A stretch of 64,000 bases of DNA from contig QXJR01000016.1 in the NCBI GenBank assembly GCA_020975725.1, positions 558,001 through 622,000 on the forward strand, given 5' to 3'. Source of the DNA: Picocystis sp. L7. Lineage: Eukaryota; Chlorophyta; Picocystophyceae; Picocystales; Picocystaceae. The position numbers and the translations under genes are program-made. The notes below the pieces were generated by a model. That model saw only the letters and a program-made list of their open reading frames with translations, was not told the origin of the DNA and ran no database searches. Positions 28,925-38,403 of this stretch are shown piece by piece (the stretch's first letter is position 1; each line of letters opens with the position of its first letter).

Positions 28925-29818
28925 ATGGCGGTCGCAGGAATCGCCTGGATTGCACTGTGCGTCAAAGCAAAGCGGTGCCGCCAGGAGAGACGTGACAAGG
29001 ATGTCGCTCCGCGTCCCAGAAACGTCCGAGGAGCTGACCGGTTGTGATACCACGACAGGCTCGGACTCGGATACGTGTATCCGGCGTATCAGTGCTACAA
29101 GACCGTCGAACGAGGCGACGCTGCCGGAAACGTAGAGCTGAAAAAGTGGTGCACGTACTGGTACGCGATGGCGAGGAGCACGACGGAGCGGTGGAGAGTA
29201 CACGAGAGCGACGTGCTGACCTCCACGACTCCCTCCAGGATCATACTCGCCGTCTTTACCAGCTCAGAGGGATTGCTGGATAGATGCTTGGGATGGTACG
29301 CGATGCAGCAACGCCTTCGGTTCCCAACACGTGCGTGGCGTCCTTGCTCTGACCGACGCCAACCTTGAACTTGTGCTTCAGGATGCCGCTGTATGCGCTC
29401 GCCAAAGTGGTGTTGGTCGTGTACCTGTGGCACCCAAGAACCATGGTGCGTTACGTCGAGGACGATTTCGATCGAGGTCGTCGCACCGCATGAATGACTT
29501 CCTGGTGCTTCGTGGATGGCTGACAAGGCTTCGCGCACGCACGCGTCACAGGGCTCTGCTCGGCTCTACCACCAGTTCCTTCGCCCCTTCCTGAAAACGC
29601 ACGAGGACAAGATCGATCGCCAGCTGAAGGAGGTGAAAACTTTCGCAACCTCGAAATTCGAGAGGTACTACACGGCATTCATGAACTGGTTCAATCAGAG
29701 ATTTAGCGAGGCGATCAACCAGATGGCACAGCGAGCACAACAGCAGCAGGTGCCCAACCCCGCAGCGGGTAGAAATTTTCCGCCCGGTGCACAACGCAAC
29801 GGGCAGAAGGTACGGTAA
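28925..29818 (+). CDS. HVA22/REEP/Yop1 (TB2-DP1) ER-shaping protein (five exons)
   Basis: Rebuilt exons: 28925-28956, 29059-29160, 29239-29295, 29382-29445 and 29552-29818 (522 nt, 173 residues). Introns of 102, 78, 86 and 106 nt have donors GTGCGT, GTACGC, GTACGC and GTGCGT, and all junctions keep phase. The product reads MAVAGIAWIALLGLGYVYPAYQCYKTVE, then KKWCTYW, LLDRCLGWMPLYALAKVVLVVYLWHPRTM and GSARLYHQFLRPFL. This is the TB2/DP1 core: two hydrophobic hairpins followed by an amphipathic helix. The family curves tubular ER membranes; plant HVA22 is stress-induced (family knowledge). The tail is Q-rich and polar. A GTACGG near the stop might mark one more intron, so the extreme C-terminus is uncertain. 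Confidence 0.9.
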
Positions 29819-29937
29819 GTGGTATCCTTCCTGGCTACAATAGTCAGGGAAGGGGCAGTTTGATGGGGGGCTTTGTAGGCCTAGCCAGGGAAGAATTGCA
29901 TTATTCGCTTCGGCAAGATCGCAGTCTTGGCACTCGA

Positions 29938-30414
29938 TCACTTGCTCAAAAAGTTCAATCGGTTGATGCCCACGTGTCTCAGCCTCTCCAAGTACTCCGT
30001 CACAAGCTGGGCGTCGGTGACCATTCGGTATTCAGCCGTGCATCCGCGTGTCAGCAACTTCACTATGTGTCGAGCCACAAGACGATGTAAATACAGATGA
30101 TCATGACCCTTTGCTTACCTCTTTGCAGTTTTGATGATGATTCACGCCTTCCCTTTTGTAGCACTGCTTGACCTTCTCGCGGAGCAGCTTTTCTCGAGAC
30201 GTGGATGACGATGCCGAGGTCAGCGTGGCGAGGCGAGGAGTGGGTTGCCTGTTGCGGACACCTTGTCTTGCGATCGTACCTTGACGCTTTCGACCTCCAC
30301 CAGCTTCTCTCGCACGAGGTGCTCCTTTCTTTCGAACGCACCCAGCGGTTCATCCGCACGGCTCTCCAATTCTTCTTCCGTGGGAAAGGTCCTGGCGAAG
30401 GGTTTTTTTCCCAT
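29938..30414 (-). CDS. NDUFB10: NDUFB10-like subunit of mitochondrial complex I (three exons)
   Basis: Exons 30414-30280, 30187-30119 and 30006-29938 give 90 residues. Introns are 92 nt (donor GTACGA, acceptor AAAAG) and 112 nt (donor GTAAGC, acceptor CCCAG). The product reads MGKKPFARTFP, FERKEHLVREKLVEVESVK, then LLREKVKQCYKREGVNHHQ, NCKE and LVTEYLERLRHVG. This follows the plant NDUFB10/PDSW protein (EMREHIVREKW, ILREKVKWCYRVEGVNHYQKC, LVQQYLDSTRGVG) almost position by position, including the spaced cysteines of the intermembrane-space CHCH-like region. It is an accessory subunit of the membrane arm (family knowledge). All ATG, stop and splice positions are consistent, and the plant protein is of similar size, about 105. 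It is convergent with HVA22, with 119 bp between stops. Confidence 0.92.
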
Positions 30415-30966
30415 GGTTCAGGCACCTGGCGTCGGTTCGCCGTTGTTCGATCCCCACCCCGTCCTTTCCCACGTTGTTCGGATCCCAACCCTCTTTTTTT
30501 TTCAACCACCCAGGTGCGTCTCTTCGTGGGTTGGCGTGTCGCGCGTCGCGAACAGTTGTTTGGTGGTTCCCACGCGGTCGGTCGGGTTTCGTTCGCCTTG
30601 GCCACCGTTGTGGATCGTTTCCCCATCCCCGTTCGAAACGAACGGTTGTGGGGTCCACATCCGCCCGCAGGGAAGGGATCGACGGGGTTCGATTCACAAC
30701 CGTGTTCGTGGGAGGAACGGGGACGTACCTTCACAACCCTCGATCCTGGGAGGGGAAGGTTCGGGTCGGATCTGGACGGTGGGTGAGGGGAGACAAGGGT
30801 GGAGACCAAACGACGCCCACCGAACGCCACCCGACCCACGATGGAACCATAACGCACACGCGATCCGATCCATCCCCAACACCGCCGTCGCAAACATACC
30901 GCAACGATCGGAAGTGAAAGGAACTGCCGTCGGTAGGAACGAAGGAAGCATCCGCAGCACCGGACC
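30415..30966. promoter_or_regulatory. Divergent intergenic region, NDUFB10 / RRM gene
   Basis: 552 bp between start codons, GC-rich, no recognisable gene on either strand. Presumed bidirectional promoter. Confidence 0.45.
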
Positions 30967-31287
30967 ATGACCACCTGGCAAGCGACGTGGAAACCACCCC
31001 GACCCGTCCATCACAACCCAGCCGTCGTGTTGGACCTGGAATCGGACGTGGGCGAAGAGACCCTCAAAAAAGCGTTCTCCAAGTACGGAAAAGTGGAGAG
31101 CGTGCTTCGACCTGAAAACGAAACGTTCGCGTTCATTTATTACCAAGACAAGTACGATGCGGAAAAGGCCACGTCGTCCCTCGACGGCGAACAGCTTGGC
31201 GGACGAAATGTGCGTGTCCGTGACGGGAAGAAAATATTCAAAGAAGTGTCGGATTGGCGGTCTCGGCTCCTCCAGGAGAAAGACTGA
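30967..31287 (+). CDS. Small single-RRM RNA-binding protein
   Basis: 106 residues from ATG 30967. One RRM fills most of the protein: RNP2-like AVVLDLES near residue 19, the helix EETLKKAFSKYGKVESV, RNP1-like ETFAFIYYQDKYDAEKA, and a closing LGGRNVRVRDGKK. The tail SDWRSRLLQEKD is short and charged. The N-terminus MTTWQATWKPPRPVHHNP does not match a family I know, so the RNA target cannot be named; splicing or mRNA-processing factors commonly have this size. The stop lies only 7 bp from the stop of the convergent PAP/fibrillin gene. Confidence 0.8.
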   Translation: MTTWQATWKPPRPVHHNPAVVLDLESDVGEETLKKAFSKYGKVESVLRPENETFAFIYYQDKYDAEKATSSLDGEQLGGRNVRVRDGKKIFKEVSDWRSRLLQEKD

Positions 31288-31294
31288 CCGTCCA

Positions 31295-32002
31295 CTAGCA
31301 CTTCTCCAAGATGAATAGATTTCCTTTGTCGTCCCTGCCAATGCGAAACTTTTCATCCACGTAGGTGATGTCCAACCAACCTGTGGGGTTGAAAACCTCC
31401 AAGAGCATGTCGTAGTTCTGTTCGAAGATCGCCCTAAGCTGCTCCGGCTCCAAGGTCGCGTCCACGAGGTCCACCTGCACTTTCGTGTCCGACAATTCCT
31501 TGTAGGAAGCCATCAGCGTGAGCGCCCCCACAGAACCGTTCAACCCGGGTGCTCGGAAGGTGATGCGGTTGGATGCGATTTTTTCCGTCGCATCGATGTC
31601 CTGGTATATGTCCGACAGCTGCAGGAACCCCCTCAATCCGAGCTTCGTCCTCTTGGATCCCATGATGGCAATGGTGCTGTAGAGCACTCGCCATCTTCCG
31701 TCCACGCGATCCACGGGCCTCCCGGGGAGAGCGCTTCCTCTCTTTTCCACCTCTTTCGCCATTTCTTCGATGGCTTCTGCTTTGGACACTTTGACCCCGA
31801 AGATCCCGCGGTTGGTCCCCTCCACTTCGCTCACGAGGGCCCGGAGTCGGTCTTCGACCTGCTCTTGGGCGGGCAGCGGAGCAGCGTGTGCCACGTGTGC
31901 GGTGACGTTCCTGCCGCGCTTTCGGTTCGGTTCCTTCCTTCTCCCCGGACCGCTCGCAGTCGTCCCACGGTGGAGAGAAGCGGCGTGCGTCGCAGCGAGC
32001 AT
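31295..32002 (-). CDS. Plastid lipid-associated protein (PAP/fibrillin)
   Basis: 235 residues from ATG 32002. The first ~45 residues (MLAATHAASLHRGTTASG, then many Arg/Lys, no acidic residues) look like a plastid transit peptide. The PAP/fibrillin domain follows: RLRALVSEVEGTNRGIFGV, IEEMAKEVEKRG, DGRWRVLYSTIAIMGSKR, then a beta-rich part with TFRAPGLNGSVGALTL, and a closing GWLDITYVDEKFRIGRDDKGNLFIL. Fibrillins bind lipids in plastoglobules and thylakoids and affect prenylquinone or carotenoid metabolism and stress tolerance (family knowledge). The much longer open frame upstream to 33109 overlaps the YGGT gene on the other strand and is rejected. It is divergent from YGGT, another plastid gene, with 351 bp between starts. 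Confidence 0.9.
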   Translation of the reverse strand: MLAATHAASLHRGTTASGPGRRKEPNRKRGRNVTAHVAHAAPLPAQEQVEDRLRALVSEVEGTNRGIFGVKVSKAEAIEEMAKEVEKRGSALPGRPVDRVDGRWRVLYSTIAIMGSKRTKLGLRGFLQLSDIYQDIDATEKIASNRITFRAPGLNGSVGALTLMASYKELSDTKVQVDLVDATLEPEQLRAIFEQNYDMLLEVFNPTGWLDITYVDEKFRIGRDDKGNLFILEKC

Positions 32003-32353
32003 GTCGATTCCGCGTGTCCTTCCCACAGGAACGGTTCTGTACGACGTGGGTGGCTGTCGGTGGTCCGGGCACGTCTGTGGTCGAGGCTGCATCGGACCCA
32101 ACCCGGACCGTTCCTGGATCGATCCCTCCTGTCCCAGGCTCGTCCGGGTGGGAGTATACGAACGGGGGCTGGGTACCCAAGGGATCCGGTTCCACGTCCC
32201 ATCGTCCCCGATCCATTGGAACCGAATGGATCGGACATCCCACCGGGTCTCGCCCTTCCCTCCTCGGATCGGATCCTCGATGAACGGGGCCTTGAACGGA
32301 TCCACAGGTGGGAACAGACGACGAAAAGCACAGCACCCCTCACGAACGGGACG
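32003..32353. promoter_or_regulatory. Divergent promoter region shared by two plastid-protein genes
   Basis: 351 bp separating the start codons of PAP/fibrillin and YGGT. No coding family is visible. Co-regulation of the pair is a reasonable inference from layout only. Confidence 0.45.
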
Positions 32354-32947
32354 ATGGCGACGGCCTGCACGATCGCGAGGGCGACGCCCGCGATCAAGAG
32401 AGACGAGGGAAGGAAGGGAACCGTGAGAAGAATGTGGAAGACCGTGAAACGCGTGCAAAGGAACCTCATGCGACCGGCGGAACCGGTGGGTGTCGTGGAG
32501 AAGACGGCATCCTTCGAGCACGGACAGAACCCGAACCGAAGCTCCAAACCGGAGAAAGTAGACAGCGACGGCGAAGGAGCGAAGAAAGAAACATCGAACG
32601 TTGCGGGACAGCTGAAGAACATGCGTATGCTCGCGGCGGTGGCACCGTTCGCCGCGGTGAGCACGACGAACGCGACCTTTCCACTGATCGTGCAGGCGTT
32701 GGCGAGCTTCCTCAAAATCTATCTCCTCCTGCTCTTCTTGAGGGTGCTCCTGACTTGGTTCCCAAACTTCGACTGGATGGTGCAACCGTGGGTCACCCTG
32801 CGCCAAGTGACGGATCCCTACTTGAATCTGTTCCGAGGGTTCGTGCCCCCTTTGATGGGACAGATCGATTTCACGCCGGTCGTTGGATTCCTCCTGCTTC
32901 AGTGGCTTCACGAAACCTTGGAATCGAGCACGGAATCGCTGTGGTGA
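32354..32947 (+). CDS. YGGT/YlmG family plastid membrane protein
   Basis: 197 residues from ATG 32354 (MATACTIARATPAIK). The first ~90 residues are basic and polar, typical of a plastid transit region. The YGGT domain then starts: a hydrophobic helix LIVQALASFLKIYLLLLFLRVLLTWFPNFDW, the signature WVTLRQVTDPYLNLFRGFVPP, and a second helix DFTPVVGFLLLQWLHETL. The family (cyanobacterial and plastid YlmG, CCB3) acts in thylakoid membranes: nucleoid distribution and division for YlmG1, cytochrome b6 heme c attachment for CCB3 (family knowledge). I cannot tell which subgroup this is. In-frame sequence further upstream is antisense to PAP/fibrillin. Confidence 0.88.
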   Translation: MATACTIARATPAIKRDEGRKGTVRRMWKTVKRVQRNLMRPAEPVGVVEKTASFEHGQNPNRSSKPEKVDSDGEGAKKETSNVAGQLKNMRMLAAVAPFAAVSTTNATFPLIVQALASFLKIYLLLLFLRVLLTWFPNFDWMVQPWVTLRQVTDPYLNLFRGFVPPLMGQIDFTPVVGFLLLQWLHETLESSTESLW

Positions 32948-33707
32948 GGTGGCCTTGCGAAAGGTTCCCTGCGTTGGACGTGGAAGCAGGCGTGCTTGGC
33001 GGACTTCCAACCACAGGGGCGGGTTTAATCGACATGGATGGATGGATTGGCCGATGCTCTTGGGAGTCTTCGACGCCTTTGCGTTCCCGAGCATGGATGC
33101 GCCACGCACAGAGGCAGCCTTCCCCTCGTAAGATGCGCGTCCTTTTTCTTCGTGCGTGTCTGATCAGCTTCCCTCCATCCCTTCACGAGGCATTTCAGGA
33201 GGCTGCGTTTCTCTGGCCACATTCGGCGGAGGTAGGTGCAGGAACGAGCCTGCAGTCCTGTTTCCCCCGCATCGTTCCTGATCGGATTCTGGCGCTACGA
33301 TTCGATACACAGGGGACCTTTGTCCGATGCTGCGCGAAGTCCGGCGGGATCCAAGCTCGACGGAGGTTCGTGACAGGTCGGTCGCCCGTGCGTTGCATCC
33401 CCGTATCCTCCCTCGCACAATTGGAACGGCTTCGTGCGCCATCCCCAGGTTCCATACGTCCTCGTGTTGGTTTCAATTCTCCGTCCCCGTGGTCCCTTGG
33501 ATCCTGGTCCGACCTTCCCCCCCCAAGCATCGATCCATGGGCGATCCATGCCACTCGCCTTCCCTTCCGACCCGAAAGGACGTCCAGGTGGAACGACGGC
33601 GTGGCGGCGGTTGAGACCACGAACGCACGATGCGAGGGCCATGGATGCGCGTGGTGCAGGGATGCTTGGGTTCTGCGCAAAGGGCGCGCGTCCATCGAAC
33701 GAGGGAG
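32948..33707. other. Intergenic region upstream of pyruvate kinase
   Basis: 760 bp, GC-rich; open frames on both strands look compositional. No gene recognised. Likely the YGGT 3' region plus the pyruvate kinase promoter. Confidence 0.45.
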
Positions 33708-35246
33708 ATGGCCACGGAAGCCGGGAAGGAGCTCGTGCGGGCCCACAAAGCACCTAGGAACACGTCCATCATCTGCACCATCGGTCCGGCCTCCGAACAT
33801 ATCGATCAGCTCCGAAGCGTGGTAGGAGCAGGAATGAACGTCATGAGGTGCAACTTCAGTCACGGGCAGTTCGACGAACAGGGTCCTAGGATCCAAAACC
33901 TGCAAGCCATCCTCCAAGAGATCAATGGCGAAGGCAGCCGCCCGAGCGCAGACCTCTGCGGGGTGGCCATCGACCTGAAAGGACCGGAGATTCGAACAGG
34001 ACTGCTCCAGAAGTCGTCCAAGCCCAAGGCAGGGCTCGAATCTGGCAAGCCCTTCACGCTCTTCACCGACGACGGTATGCGCACGGAAGGGAGCGCAAAA
34101 GGCGTGTGGATCGACTATCCTCTGCAGAAGAACATCGTGCCTGGAATGCCCGTGTACATCGACGATGGCCTCATTCACTTGGAAGTGGAAGAATGCCGTC
34201 CGGACCGCATCGAGTGCAGGATAATAAATGGAGGAAGGCTGGGGGAGAAAAAGGGGGTCAACGTACCAGGAACCAAGGTGGAGCTCCCGGCCATCACGGA
34301 GCACGACCGCAGTGTTCTCACCTGGGGAGCACAGCAGGGGGCGGACATCGTCTTTGCTTCGTTCATCCGCACAGCAAAAGACGTCTCTGAACTGCGCGAC
34401 TTCCTGCGCAGCGTTTCCGGCGGTCACATGCACATCATGTCCAAAATCGAAAACCAAGAAGGGCTGGACAACTTCGACTCCATCCTGGAAGAATCAGATG
34501 GCATCATGATCGCCCGCGGCGATCTCGGCATCGAGATCCCTACGGAAGAAGTCCCCTTTGCGCAGAAGATGATGACCGAAAAAAGCAACAGGAAGGGTAA
34601 GCCCGTGGCGTGCGCCACGCAAATGCTCGAGAGCATGGAGGACAGACCCCGCCCTTCTCGAGCGGAGGCTGGCGATGTGGTCAATGCCGTCCTCCAAGGA
34701 TCGGACTTGGTCATGTTGTCTGGGGAGTCTGCAAACGGCAAGTACCCGGCCATCACCGTACGGACGATGAACCAGCTCTGCAGGCGGGCAGAGTTAGAGC
34801 AGCGAAATAATCCTTCGAGCACAGCCCCTGCACCTCCCGCCCTGGAGCTTCTGGCGCTACGCTCCCTCTCCTCCGCTGCCTACGCGGCGGCTCGCAGCGT
34901 CCCTAAGGATGGCCTCCTGATACTGCCATCTGACCAGGCCCGTTTCGCACAAAAGGTTGCTAGCTTCAGACCTTCCTGTATGGTCATCTGCCCCACCACA
35001 AGCCTGCACAACGCGAAGCAGCTGCTACTTTACCGCGGTCTTCAGCCCCTGTTCGTACCAGAGCCTGTTCTGTACGAGCATGGCATCAGCGGATCCTCCA
35101 CCGAGTACCAGAGGGACGTGGTGCTTGCAACGGTTGCCAAGGAGTATGCCATTCGCCATGGATGGGTCCAGCCTTCGACAGAGGCATTGGCGGCGGTGCA
35201 CAACAGCGATCCCAGGCTGCATGTACCCGCCCTCACCATCTTGTAA
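33708..35246 (+). CDS. PK: Pyruvate kinase
   Basis: 512 residues from ATG 33708 (MATEAGKEL), no intron. Complete PK fold: TSIICTIGPAS at the start, MRCNFSHG, AIDLKGPEIRTG, the B-domain insert, GADIVFASFIRTAKDV, KIENQEGLDNF, the ADP/Mg signature MIARGDLGIEIPTEEV, ATQMLESM, and VMLSGESANGKYP, then the C-terminal allosteric domain. It converts phosphoenolpyruvate and ADP to pyruvate and ATP in glycolysis. The catalytic Lys of the FIRTAKDV/KIEN region and the metal-binding Glu/Asp are present. In the usual TRAEVSDVANAVLDGTD block this enzyme reads SRAEAGDVVNAVLQGSD, a mild divergence. No transit peptide is visible, so a cytosolic location is likely. The frame could start earlier (33630), but that part lacks resemblance. 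Confidence 0.96.
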   Translation: MATEAGKELVRAHKAPRNTSIICTIGPASEHIDQLRSVVGAGMNVMRCNFSHGQFDEQGPRIQNLQAILQEINGEGSRPSADLCGVAIDLKGPEIRTGLLQKSSKPKAGLESGKPFTLFTDDGMRTEGSAKGVWIDYPLQKNIVPGMPVYIDDGLIHLEVEECRPDRIECRIINGGRLGEKKGVNVPGTKVELPAITEHDRSVLTWGAQQGADIVFASFIRTAKDVSELRDFLRSVSGGHMHIMSKIENQEGLDNFDSILEESDGIMIARGDLGIEIPTEEVPFAQKMMTEKSNRKGKPVACATQMLESMEDRPRPSRAEAGDVVNAVLQGSDLVMLSGESANGKYPAITVRTMNQLCRRAELEQRNNPSSTAPAPPALELLALRSLSSAAYAAARSVPKDGLLILPSDQARFAQKVASFRPSCMVICPTTSLHNAKQLLLYRGLQPLFVPEPVLYEHGISGSSTEYQRDVVLATVAKEYAIRHGWVQPSTEALAAVHNSDPRLHVPALTIL

Positions 35247-35496
35247 TCGAAGGTGCCCACGGTTGTTGGGAGCGCGTGTCTCGATCGTAGCCATGCACGA
35301 CCGCCCTCTGCTTGCAATCCAGCCACACTGCAGCCCAGGAAGAGGGCTTGTATTTCCATGGATGGCGATCCCCAGGCCATCCTTCCTCACCTGGTGTGGG
35401 GTGCATGGTGTGCGATGGAGACCCCTGGCCGGAACCAGTTTTGTCGATCGAGACGAAGGCGGAGGGAGGTTTGCTGGTCCACGGAACGAATGCAAG

Positions 35497-36303
35497 ATGG
35501 ACTTGTTCGACAATGACGAAGGGGTGCCGGAATGGGTGGCGCAAGACGAAGACGAGAGAGCTGCGGAAGCGCTTCGCGAGGCGGCGGGACCGCCCTCGTT
35601 CCGTGCGCTCCTGCCCGAGATCAAGACGAAGACCCTCCTGGTCATGATGTGCACTTCCTCGCACCTGCTGATGCACCGCGCGTGTGAGAAGAAGCGAATG
35701 ATCGGATCGATCCTGTGTACTTCGGTCCCCATGCGTGGAAACCGGGTTCGACCGCACCATCAGGATCGAACGTGCTTCGTGTACGCGCTGGGCGATCCGT
35801 CAGAGTGCCTGGTGCTCGTCTGTCAAGCACGCCTAGGCATCGTGGAGACGAATCTGCTCCCTAAAGTGCTCTTTGAGAAGATCGAACCGGAACGCGTGTT
35901 GGTCCTGGACAGCTTCGTGGGATCTGGCATGAGCAACCGGTACAGGAGTCAGGAACTCGCACCCTCCATGTTCAGCTTGCGCACCCGAGCCAAGCAGGGC
36001 GATCCGGTCCGGGTGGACGCAGGCTTACCCATGCTTCCATCAGGGATCCTCCTAGAGGGTGCCCTCGCAGCATTGATGGCACACTGCGAAGCTATGTCGT
36101 GGGATGGAGTCGCGCTCGTGTACAACCAGCCTTTGCCGATTCCGGACTTTGGACAAGTCTCCCTGTGGTCGGAAGTGCTCACGACCTCGGACCTTCCTGG
36201 ACTGTCTCCAGGTGTTTTTGATCTGAAGGGCGCGAAAGCGGCAATCCAGGAGGATCTCGAATTGCTTTGGGATCAGTCTTCCTTTGGCAAGGTGTATCTA
36301 TGA
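35497..36303 (+). CDS. Probable proteasome assembly chaperone 1 (PSMG1/PAC1-like)
   Basis: 268 residues from ATG 35497 (MDLFDNDEGVPEW); upstream in-frame sequence overlaps the PK 3' end and is ignored. The C-terminal half resembles PSMG1: VLVLDSFVGSGMSNRYRS, SLRTRAKQG, then LPSGILLEGALAALMAHCEAM, VALVYNQPLPIPDFGQV, and a final SSFGKVYL similar to the family's NIYT-like end. PSMG1 pairs with PSMG2 to assemble 20S alpha rings in cytosol or ER (family knowledge). Similarity is moderate, so other PAC2-fold proteins remain possible. The start follows the pyruvate kinase stop by about 250 bp on the same strand. Confidence 0.5.
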   Translation: MDLFDNDEGVPEWVAQDEDERAAEALREAAGPPSFRALLPEIKTKTLLVMMCTSSHLLMHRACEKKRMIGSILCTSVPMRGNRVRPHHQDRTCFVYALGDPSECLVLVCQARLGIVETNLLPKVLFEKIEPERVLVLDSFVGSGMSNRYRSQELAPSMFSLRTRAKQGDPVRVDAGLPMLPSGILLEGALAALMAHCEAMSWDGVALVYNQPLPIPDFGQVSLWSEVLTTSDLPGLSPGVFDLKGAKAAIQEDLELLWDQSSFGKVYL

Positions 36304-36849
36304 TTGTTTGGACGAGGGAGAGGACCGCCCAGGTGCGGGGTTCAAGTGCACATCCATGCCCACTGTGCACTACTACCTTGACCCTCCCCCTCTGGCTTGA
36401 TGCGCGTGATGGGTCGGGCGTCCGTGGGGTTTGGGGGGCTCCCAAGACACGTGGTTCTCCAGGTTTGCTTTGGGTACATTCATCTCGTCTTGTAACTTGT
36501 CCTCTTCGGGTGCGTGATGTGGATCTGCTCATCCTGGTATGTCGGGTGTGTGGGTGCTTGGGATGCTGCGGGGAGAGCGAGGGACAAGTTCCCGTCTACC
36601 CTGGGACGCTGTTGGATCGGACCCACAGACCCCCTTTCACATGCTTGGTTCAAAGAGACCTGGGAAAGGAAGGATTCGAGGTTCGACGGTCCAATGACCG
36701 CCATCCACGAAACGTGGGAACGTGTCCACGACACGTGAGCGCGTTCCACGTCCCATCGACGTCCAACCCGTCCCTTCCGACCCGGGAAATCGAACTTGGC
36801 TGGGTGAACGAAAGACCTAGCCCCATCGCCGACACGCGATAGGAGTGGG
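36304..36849. other. Intergenic region
   Basis: 546 bp with no recognised gene; presumably the PSMG1-like 3' end and the promoter of the SDR gene. Confidence 0.45.
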
Positions 36850-37953
36850 ATGCAGGACATGGAGAACGTAAGGAACGACGAAGGAACCCACTCCACGTAC
36901 GTTAGCCCGATCACCGATGCCGAACGAAAACAAGGCAAGTGCTTGGTCTGTGTCACCGGTGGTGCAGGATACCTGGGAAGCGTGCTCGTGGCCAGGCTGC
37001 TCGCATGCGGACACCAAGTGCGAGCCACGGTGAGGGACGCGGATCGCGCGAGGTTCCTGTACGAACTGCCAGGCGCCTCCGAACGACTCCAGCTCTACGA
37101 AGCGGACATCTTTGTGCCAGGAGCCTTCGACGAAGCCATCGAAGGATGCAGCATCGTGCACCACGTTGCGGCCGTCTACTCCATGACCGAAAGGGCAAGT
37201 GCCATCATCGAAGCGTCGATGGAAGGGGTCAAGAACGTGCTGGATAGCGTCAACAAGCACGACTCGGTGCGCAGGGTGGTGCTCACGTCATCCAGCGTGG
37301 CCGTCGTCGGAGATCCGCTCGAAAAGGGCGCAGGACACGTCTTCACCGAAGACGACTGGTCCGTCGTGCCCACCCCGAAAGTTATGCCCTACTTCTACGC
37401 CAAGCGAGAGGCGGAAAGAGAAGCCGTGGCCATCTGCGAAAGGCAATCTCGGTGGGACCTGGTGAGGCTGAATCCTCCAGCAATCTTTGGTCCTTGGCCT
37501 GGCACTAGGAAAGACGCCACCTCCGTCAAAATGGGGATGGATCTGGCCACCGGTAAGCTACGGTTTGCTCCGGAGATTTACATGGGAACGGTGGACGTGC
37601 GCGACGTCGCCAAGGCACACTCCCTGGCAATGCTACCACAGACCAAAGCGGGCAGGTACCTCTGCGCCGCGGAGGTGCATACGCTTGTTGATCTGGCTCA
37701 GGTCGTCGAGGACGAATGCACGAAAAGCAAGAAGGTGGCTCGCTCCATTCCAAAACCTTTGCTGTACCTGATCGGCCCTTTCGTGGGTATGCCTTGGTCC
37801 ACCGTTCGAGTCATGGTAGGAAAGCCACTCCGCTTCGATTCAAGCAAGGCAGAGAAGGAGCTCGGAATGGGAGATTGGATACCCGCCAAGCAGAGCCTCG
37901 TTGACATGGTGAAGGACATGGAACGGAAAGGCATGATTTCTCCCAAGCAATAA
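36850..37953 (+). CDS. Extended short-chain dehydrogenase/reductase (3-beta-HSD / dihydroflavonol-reductase-like)
   Basis: 367 residues from ATG 36850, no intron. The Rossmann motif CVTGGAGYLGSVLVARLL (TGxxGxxG) lies near residue 35. It is followed by the acidic-to-basic cofactor region ATVRDADRARF, HHVAAVYSM (the NAG-like position), VVLTSSSVAVVG with the active-site Ser, and the catalytic YFYAKREAER (Y-x3-K). LNPPAIFGPWP and VDVRDVAKAHSLAM are typical of the plant DFR/CCR and 3-beta-HSD/isomerase group. Arg after the second strand suggests NADP(H). The substrate is unknown; steroid, flavonoid-like and cinnamoyl types all share this frame. The first ~30 residues are polar with no clear targeting signal, and the last ~60 contain a moderately hydrophobic helix (LLYLIGPFVGMPW). 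Confidence 0.88.
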   Translation: MQDMENVRNDEGTHSTYVSPITDAERKQGKCLVCVTGGAGYLGSVLVARLLACGHQVRATVRDADRARFLYELPGASERLQLYEADIFVPGAFDEAIEGCSIVHHVAAVYSMTERASAIIEASMEGVKNVLDSVNKHDSVRRVVLTSSSVAVVGDPLEKGAGHVFTEDDWSVVPTPKVMPYFYAKREAEREAVAICERQSRWDLVRLNPPAIFGPWPGTRKDATSVKMGMDLATGKLRFAPEIYMGTVDVRDVAKAHSLAMLPQTKAGRYLCAAEVHTLVDLAQVVEDECTKSKKVARSIPKPLLYLIGPFVGMPWSTVRVMVGKPLRFDSSKAEKELGMGDWIPAKQSLVDMVKDMERKGMISPKQ

Positions 37954-38403
37954 GCCGGCCTCTGCGCTGCCAGCCGACGGCGCCCATGGCGGTGCCCCAA
38001 AGACTTTGGCTGTGTGTCCGTAGGTGGATATGCATGACACACCATGCAAAAAGGCTAGGGTGGCACCTATCCTCGCCCCTCGGTTGGTGCCGTTCCGAGC
38101 TCGTGGAGCATGTGGCGAAGGAGACGGGGTACGGGGATCGGTTGATCAAACACGTTTCCGCCGTCCACCCTTTTCAACCCCAATTGAGAACCCTTGGGTA
38201 TCCTGTGAATGTTATTGGACGTCCGTCTGTATCCTGGTGCGGTACGTCCCCTCTGTCTCCACGCGTCCCCGGAACTTGCACGGCAGATGCTCCGTCTTCG
38301 CAGTCGTGCCGTCCATCCCTTGCCCTCCTTCTTGGCCCGCTTTCCTTTCTTCACCCTTGCCAGGCAATCCTGTGAATTGGACGGATGAACTCTTGTCTCC
38401 AAG
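37954..38403. other. Intergenic region
   Basis: 450 bp, no gene recognised; may include a 5' exon of the NUFIP1-like gene. Confidence 0.4.

Noticed and set aside
32003-33109. In-frame extension of PAP/fibrillin to 604 codons
   Set aside because: It is antisense to the YGGT gene; the transit-peptide-like start at 32002 fits better.
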